Assembly (NCBI RefSeq): GCF_003574215.1
Contig: NZ_AP018558.1
Span: forward strand, 344,001 to 408,000
DNA from: Hydrogenophilus thermoluteolus
GTDB lineage: Bacteria > Pseudomonadota > Gammaproteobacteria > Burkholderiales > Rhodocyclaceae
Length of the DNA: 64,000 nt
Direction of reading: 5' to 3'
Translations under genes and position numbers: made by a program
Shown: positions 59,918 to 64,000 of the stretch, one piece after another
Position numbering within the stretch: the stretch's first letter is position 1
Layout of the letters: each line of letters starts with the position of its first letter
Notes under the pieces: model-generated
What the model saw: the letters and a program-made list of their open reading frames with translations, nothing else
What the model was told of the DNA's origin: nothing
Database searches by the model: none

Positions 59918-60337
59918 ATGATTTTGGGGATCGGCGTCGACTTGGTGGCGGTGGCTCGGGTCGAACAAGTCTGGGGCCGACATCGCGATCGCTTGGCGTG
60001 TCGCATTTTGCAGCCAACCGAACAGGAGGTGTTCTTTACCCGGCTCGCCGCATGTGCGCCTCTGGAGCGAGACCGCTTCGCGGCGCGGTTCCTCGCCAAA
60101 CGGTTCGCTGCGAAAGAGGCGTTCGCGAAAGCGTGGGGAAGTGGCATCGGCGCCGAGGTGGGGTTTCACGACATCGCAATCGCCCACCAACCCAGCGGGC
60201 AACCGGTGTGGCGTTTTTCCGCGTCGTTCGCGCAGCGCTTTGCCGATCGCGGCGCAACGGCAGCCCATCTCTCTCTGAGTGACGAAGAGACGCACGTCGT
60301 CGCCTTCGTCGTGATCGAAGGAGGAACCCGTGTCTGA
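59918..60337 (+). CDS. acpS: Holo-[acyl-carrier-protein] synthase
   Basis: 139 residues. It attaches 4'-phosphopantetheine to Ser40 of AcpP. GIGVDLVAVARVEQVW and the metal/CoA-binding FLAKRFAAKEAFAKAWG are intact. ATG 59918 fits the family; an earlier ATG at 59870 would overlap pdxJ. The nagZ start overlaps its 3' end by 8 bases. Confidence 0.96.
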   Translation: MILGIGVDLVAVARVEQVWGRHRDRLACRILQPTEQEVFFTRLAACAPLERDRFAARFLAKRFAAKEAFAKAWGSGIGAEVGFHDIAIAHQPSGQPVWRFSASFAQRFADRGATAAHLSLSDEETHVVAFVVIEGGTRV

Positions 60338-61265
60338 GCGGTTTACGATCGCAGCGCCCCGGTGGTGGATCGGCGTCGAGGGTCCTGCGCTTACGGCGCG
60401 CGATCGGACGCGCCTCGTCCATCCGGCGGTGGGTGGCGTGGTCCTCTTTGCCCGCAATTGGCAGACGAGCGCGCAACTGCGCCGTTTGACCGAAGCGATT
60501 CGCAGCGTGCGCGACGACCTTCGGATCGCGGTCGACCACGAAGGCGGACGTGTACAGCGTTTCCAAGGCGAAGGTTTTACGCAGCTCCCGCCGATGCGCC
60601 ATTTAGGCGTCCAGTGGACGACCGATCCAGAGGCGGCCGTGCAGACGGCGCGGCGTTGGGGGGCGCTCGCCGGTAGGGAGCTCGCCGCACATGGGATCGA
60701 CGTCGATTTTGCGCCGGTGGTCGATCTCGACGACGGCCGGTCACGGGTGATCGGTGATCGCGCCTTTTCCGCCGACCCCCACATCACAGCGACGTTGGCG
60801 TTGGCCTTTGCCGATGGGCTCGCGCGTGCCGGCGTGTGCCCAGTGTTCAAACATTTCCCTGGGCACGGTGGTGTGGTCGAAGATTCCCACCTCGAACTGC
60901 CCACGGACTCCCGATCTTGGGATGCCCTCTGGGCTGCCGATTTGGTTCCTTATCGGCAGTTGGTGCGGGCAGTGGCAACGGACGGCGCGTTGTTGTCGGG
61001 CTGTGGCGTGATGGCGGCGCTCGTTCGTTTTCCCCATTGTGACGATGCGCCCGCTGCGTTTTCCCCGTTTTGGTTGCAGACCGTGCTGCGTGAACGGCTG
61101 CAGTTCGCCGGCTGGATCGCGTCCGACGACTTAGGCATGGCCGCGGCGAACTGGGCGGGCGCCACGCTCGCCGAACGGGGGCGCGCCTTTTTCGCCGCAG
61201 GGGGCGACGTGGCGTTGGCGTGTAACGACTTTGCTGCGATCGATCGCATGTTGGACGCCTGGTGA
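60330..61265 (+). CDS. nagZ: Beta-N-acetylhexosaminidase NagZ
   Basis: 311 residues from a GTG start. Cytoplasmic glycosidase (family 3) that removes N-acetylglucosamine from anhydromuropeptides in cell-wall recycling. The substrate block KHFPGHGGVVEDSHLELP holds the Asp/His pair, and the nucleophile Asp is in GWIASDDLGMAAA. The usual MPAHV motif reads MAALV here, a departure from most homologues. The C-terminus is about 30 residues shorter than in E. coli. Confidence 0.93.
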   Translation: MSERFTIAAPRWWIGVEGPALTARDRTRLVHPAVGGVVLFARNWQTSAQLRRLTEAIRSVRDDLRIAVDHEGGRVQRFQGEGFTQLPPMRHLGVQWTTDPEAAVQTARRWGALAGRELAAHGIDVDFAPVVDLDDGRSRVIGDRAFSADPHITATLALAFADGLARAGVCPVFKHFPGHGGVVEDSHLELPTDSRSWDALWAADLVPYRQLVRAVATDGALLSGCGVMAALVRFPHCDDAPAAFSPFWLQTVLRERLQFAGWIASDDLGMAAANWAGATLAERGRAFFAAGGDVALACNDFAAIDRMLDAW

Positions 61266-61267
61266 CG

Positions 61268-63142
61268 ATGTCGGCCGCGTTTGACGCCAAACGGTTCCTC
61301 GCTACCGCACCAGAAGCGCCGGGTGTTTATCGCATGCTCGGTGCAGAGGGGCAAGTGCTCTATGTAGGCAAGGCGAAAAACCTCAAAAAACGGCTCGCGA
61401 GCTACTTTCGCACGCAACTGCCGAGCCCACGCATCGCGCGGATGGTCGCACAGATCGCCGCGATCGAAGTCACCGTCGTGCGCAGCGAAGCCGAAGCGCT
61501 CATCCTCGAAAACCACCTGATCAAAACGCTGCAGCCGAAGTACAACATCCTCTTTCGCGACGACAAAACCTACCCCTACCTTCGGATCAGCGGAGGCGAC
61601 TTTCCCGGCATCTACTACTACCGCGGCCCGTTGAAGAACAGTGACCGCTATTTTGGCCCTTACCCCAACGCGCTCGCGGCGCGGGAAAGCATCCAGTGGA
61701 TCCAGAAAATCTTTCAGCTTCGCACCTGCGAAGACACGGTCTTTGCCCACCGCACGCGCCCCTGTCTGCTGCACCAGATCCACCGCTGTACCGCGCCGTG
61801 CGTCGGAGCGGTTTCGGTTGCCGACTACCAGGCTCAGGTGCGGGCGGCCGTGCAGTTCCTCTCGGGCAAAAGCTCGGAACTGATTTCGGAACTGACCGAA
61901 GCGATGCAGGCGGCGAGCGACGCGTGGCAGTTCGAACGCGCCGCGCAGTTGCGCGATCAGATCCGTCAGCTTCAGGAATTGCGCACGACGCAAGCGATCG
62001 ACAGCCGCCGCGAAGAGAACGTCGATATCTTCGTCGCGGTGGTCACGGGCACCGACGCCGCGGTGAGTTGGGCCGCGGTGCGCGGCGGACGCCATCTGGG
62101 CGATCGCACCCTCTTTCTCGAGCGGACGGCGACGACGAGCGACGAACGCGCTGCGGCCGAGGATCTGCTCGCAGCTTGCCTCGAGCGCCATTACGCCGAA
62201 CAGCCGGTACCCGACCGCATCCTCATCGCGCCCGCATCGCCCGCGTCGCTTCAGTGGTTGCGGGAGAGCCTCGAAGCGGTTGCTGAGGTGCCGCGCGTGG
62301 TGGTTGCGGCGCCCAAAAGCGAAATCGAGCGGGCATGGGTCGAGATCGCAGAAAAAAATGCCCGTTTGGCGTTGGTGGCGCGGCAAAACGATACCTTGCG
62401 TCAGGCGGCACGTGCCAAGGCCCTCCATGAAGCGCTGCGCGATTGGCTTCCCCTCGAGCGACCCCCCGAATGGATCGAAGCGTTCGACGTGAGCCACCTG
62501 GGCGGTGAAGCCACGGTCGCGAGCTGTGTCGTCTGGGCGAATGGTGCGCTGCAACCCAAGCGCTACCGCCGCTTCGCAATCCGCGACGTGAAACCGGGCG
62601 ACGACACCGCCGCGATCGGACAAGCGGTCCGCCGCCGCTACACGCGTTTGTCGCAAGAGGGCGAACCGCTTCCCGATCTGATCTTGATCGACGGCGGCCT
62701 CGGCCAGGTGCGCGCGGCTGCCGAAGCGCTCGCTGATCTGGGTATGGGGTGCGAACGGTTGCTTGGGGTGGCGAAAGGCCCCGAACGCCGCCCCGGGGAG
62801 GAGCGGTTGGTGCGGCCCGACGGGGCCGAGCGGGTGCTGGGCGCGACGAGCGCGGCGCTGCATCTCATTCAAGAGATTCGGGACGAGGCGCATCGCTTTG
62901 CGGTGACCGGGAATCGCGTGCGTCGTGCGGCAGCGCGTGCCCGTACCCGGCTCGAAGAGATCCCCGGCATTGGACCGAAACGGCGGCGGGCGCTGTTGGC
63001 CGCTTTTGGTAGCCTCGAAGGCGTGCGCGCCGCGCCGCTCGAAGCCCTGTTGCGGGTGCCAGGAATCGACCGCAAGATCGCCACGATCCTCTATAATGCA
63101 TTGCACGGGGAAAACCCGGACGGGGAAGGGGGTGCGCGATGA
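61268..63142 (+). CDS. uvrC: Excinuclease ABC subunit C
   Basis: 624 residues. UvrC makes both incisions in nucleotide excision repair. In order: GIY-YIG nuclease domain (GVYRMLGAEGQVLYVGKAKN), four-Cys-type CLLHQIHRCTAPC cluster region, UVR motif (about residues 205-240), RNase-H-like nuclease (EAFDVSHLGGEATVASCVVW) and a C-terminal pair of helix-hairpin-helix motifs (IPGIGPKRRRALL). A GTG at 61262 overlapping the nagZ stop is an alternative start. It is followed by nfeD with an ATGA overlap. Confidence 0.96.
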   Translation: MSAAFDAKRFLATAPEAPGVYRMLGAEGQVLYVGKAKNLKKRLASYFRTQLPSPRIARMVAQIAAIEVTVVRSEAEALILENHLIKTLQPKYNILFRDDKTYPYLRISGGDFPGIYYYRGPLKNSDRYFGPYPNALAARESIQWIQKIFQLRTCEDTVFAHRTRPCLLHQIHRCTAPCVGAVSVADYQAQVRAAVQFLSGKSSELISELTEAMQAASDAWQFERAAQLRDQIRQLQELRTTQAIDSRREENVDIFVAVVTGTDAAVSWAAVRGGRHLGDRTLFLERTATTSDERAAAEDLLAACLERHYAEQPVPDRILIAPASPASLQWLRESLEAVAEVPRVVVAAPKSEIERAWVEIAEKNARLALVARQNDTLRQAARAKALHEALRDWLPLERPPEWIEAFDVSHLGGEATVASCVVWANGALQPKRYRRFAIRDVKPGDDTAAIGQAVRRRYTRLSQEGEPLPDLILIDGGLGQVRAAAEALADLGMGCERLLGVAKGPERRPGEERLVRPDGAERVLGATSAALHLIQEIRDEAHRFAVTGNRVRRAAARARTRLEEIPGIGPKRRRALLAAFGSLEGVRAAPLEALLRVPGIDRKIATILYNALHGENPDGEGGAR

Positions 63143-63615
63143 CGTGGGCGCCGTTGCTGTGGTGGCATTGGGTGGTGATCGGGATCGTCTTGATGGCGCT
63201 CGAGCTCGTGATTCCATCGTTCGTCGTGATCTGGTTCGGTATTGCGGGCGTGGTGGTTGGCATCGCCGAAGCGATCGTGCCGATGACCCTCTTTGCGCAA
63301 CTCGGGCTCTGGTTGGCGGTGGCGATCGCACTCTTGGTGCTGTGGTTCGCGGTGTGGCGGCCGCATGATCGCCGCACCGCAGCCGATTCCGTCACCGATG
63401 CGCAGAGTGTCGTGGGAGAGGTCGGCATCCTTACTCGGGCGGTCGCGCCGTTTCAACGCGGGGAAGTGTTGCTGCAAAAACCGGTACTGGGGAGTGATCG
63501 CTGGCCGTGTCGCTCGGAAAGCGCGATCGCGGTCGGAGAGCGGGTTGTCGTCGTCGCGTTCGACGGCGCTGAATTTACGGTTGCCCCGGCAAAAGCCCAA
63601 CCTGGGAGGAAGTGA
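63139..63615 (+). CDS. NfeD-family membrane protein
   Basis: 158 residues. Two to three N-terminal membrane segments (about residues 7-70) are followed by a short OB-fold C-terminal domain (VGEVGILTRAVAPFQRGEV...). NfeD proteins pair with SPFH/stomatin proteins in membrane quality control, and the next gene is exactly such a partner. The start overlaps the uvrC stop as ATGA, with no other gene between. Confidence 0.93.
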   Translation: MTWAPLLWWHWVVIGIVLMALELVIPSFVVIWFGIAGVVVGIAEAIVPMTLFAQLGLWLAVAIALLVLWFAVWRPHDRRTAADSVTDAQSVVGEVGILTRAVAPFQRGEVLLQKPVLGSDRWPCRSESAIAVGERVVVVAFDGAEFTVAPAKAQPGRK

Positions 63616-63616
63616 G

Positions 63617-64000
63617 ATGGATCCGCAACTCATCGTGCTTATCGTCGCCATCGTCTTCGTCGTCATCACGCTCGCCAAAGGGATCCGGACCGTACCGCAA
63701 GGGGAGGAGTGGGTCGTCGAGCGTCTGGGTAAGTACCACAAGACGCTGACGCCCGGTCTCAATTTCATCATTCCCTATCTCGACGACGTGGCGTACCGCT
63801 TGGTCACCAAGGACATCATCCTCGACGTCCAGGAGCAGGAGGTGATCACCCGCGACAACGCGGTGATCCGTACCAACGCGGTGGCGTTCGTCAAAGTGAC
63901 CGATCCCGTTCGGGCCGCGTATGGCGTGGTCGATTTCGCCGTGGCGATCCGCAATTTGGTGATGACTACGTTGCGCTCGATCATCGGCGAGATGTCGCTC
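63617..64000 (+). CDS. SPFH/stomatin-family protein (QmcA-like), truncated by window end
   Basis: The first 128 residues are visible. One N-terminal membrane segment (IVLIVAIVFVVITLAKGI) is followed by the SPFH domain: VPQGEEWVVERLGKYHKTL, PGLNFIIPYLDDVAYR and DVQEQEVITRDNAV. Family members form large membrane-anchored oligomers and work with NfeD, its upstream neighbour. The gene starts one base after the nfeD stop with AGGAAG as ribosome-binding site. The C-terminal coiled-coil part is beyond the window. Confidence 0.95.
   Translation, partial: MDPQLIVLIVAIVFVVITLAKGIRTVPQGEEWVVERLGKYHKTLTPGLNFIIPYLDDVAYRLVTKDIILDVQEQEVITRDNAVIRTNAVAFVKVTDPVRAAYGVVDFAVAIRNLVMTTLRSIIGEMSL

Noticed and set aside
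60950..63331. 793-codon minus-strand frame antisense to uvrC and its flanks
   Set aside because: Antisense shadow of the uvrC reading frame; no recognisable domain.
1..64000. CRISPR array, prophage, integron or defence island
   Set aside because: No regularly spaced direct repeats, integrase, phage structural or toxin-antitoxin gene sets were seen; apart from one insertion sequence, the gene content is housekeeping.

Overview
The window is a gene-dense, high-GC piece of a Gram-negative bacterial chromosome made almost entirely of housekeeping genes. The protein sequences, together with the orders plsX-fabH-fabD-fabG-acpP-fabF, rpoE-rseA-rseB-rseC-lepA-lepB-rnc-era-recO-pdxJ-acpS and ribF-ileS-lspA-fkpB-ispH, point to a betaproteobacterium. 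A thermophilic Hydrogenophilus-like lineage would fit, but that genus-level guess is an impression from protein similarity, not a demonstrated assignment. No CRISPR array, prophage or obvious defence system is visible.

Layout. 1-5.3 kb: the sspA end and sspB, a D-amino-acid dehydrogenase on the opposite strand, fructose-1,6-bisphosphatase, then groES-groEL behind a CIRCE operator. 5.3-8.2 kb: an orphan YjfB-type motility protein behind a flagellar-type promoter, the queuosine genes tgt and queA, and tRNA-Leu(CAA). 8.2-11.6 kb: a CDF metal exporter with an NhaR-like regulator, a divergent ribosome-hibernation-like protein and a Bax-inhibitor-1-like membrane protein. 11.6-21.4 kb (minus strand): a tightly packed nine-gene run ribF-ileS-lspA-fkpB-ispH-xseB-ispA-dxs-folE2 that joins lipoprotein processing, isoprenoid precursor synthesis and folate entry. 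21.4-25.8 kb: amiC-tsaE (minus), queG-murI (plus), a rhodanese remnant and a STAS-like gene. 25.9-33.4 kb (minus): isocitrate lyase, an Na/Pi-type transporter, rraA, clpA-clpS and an aromatic/aspartate aminotransferase. 33.4-40.8 kb: uvrB, a low-molecular-weight phosphatase, RNase E with a long 5' leader, and rluC. 40.7-47.9 kb: maf, then the yceD-rpmF-fatty-acid operon and a YgfX-like gene. 48-53.8 kb: nadB, an intact ISAs1-family insertion sequence and the sigma-E operon rpoE-rseA-rseB-rseC. 53.8-64 kb: one long run lepA-lepB-DUF4845-rnc-era-recO-pdxJ-acpS-nagZ-uvrC-nfeD-qmcA, cut off by the window end.

Functional themes. Protein quality control is well represented (GroES/EL, ClpS/ClpA, SspA/SspB, sigma-E with its anti-sigma system). 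So are RNA metabolism (RNase E with its inhibitor-type partner RraA, RNase III, Era, RluC, YceD-L32) and lipid or envelope synthesis. Overlapping start/stop codons of the ATGA or TGATG type are frequent, so translational coupling is likely to be widespread.

Most interesting points. An ISAs1-family element with a perfect 10-bp target duplication sits between a sigma-E-like promoter and rpoE. Several genes have a -10 box so close to the start codon that leaderless mRNAs are predicted. A 42-codon rhodanese C-terminus remains beside murI. A FliA-type promoter precedes an isolated motility gene. No convincing new multi-gene system was found; the HPF-like/BI-1-like pair is the least well explained unit.
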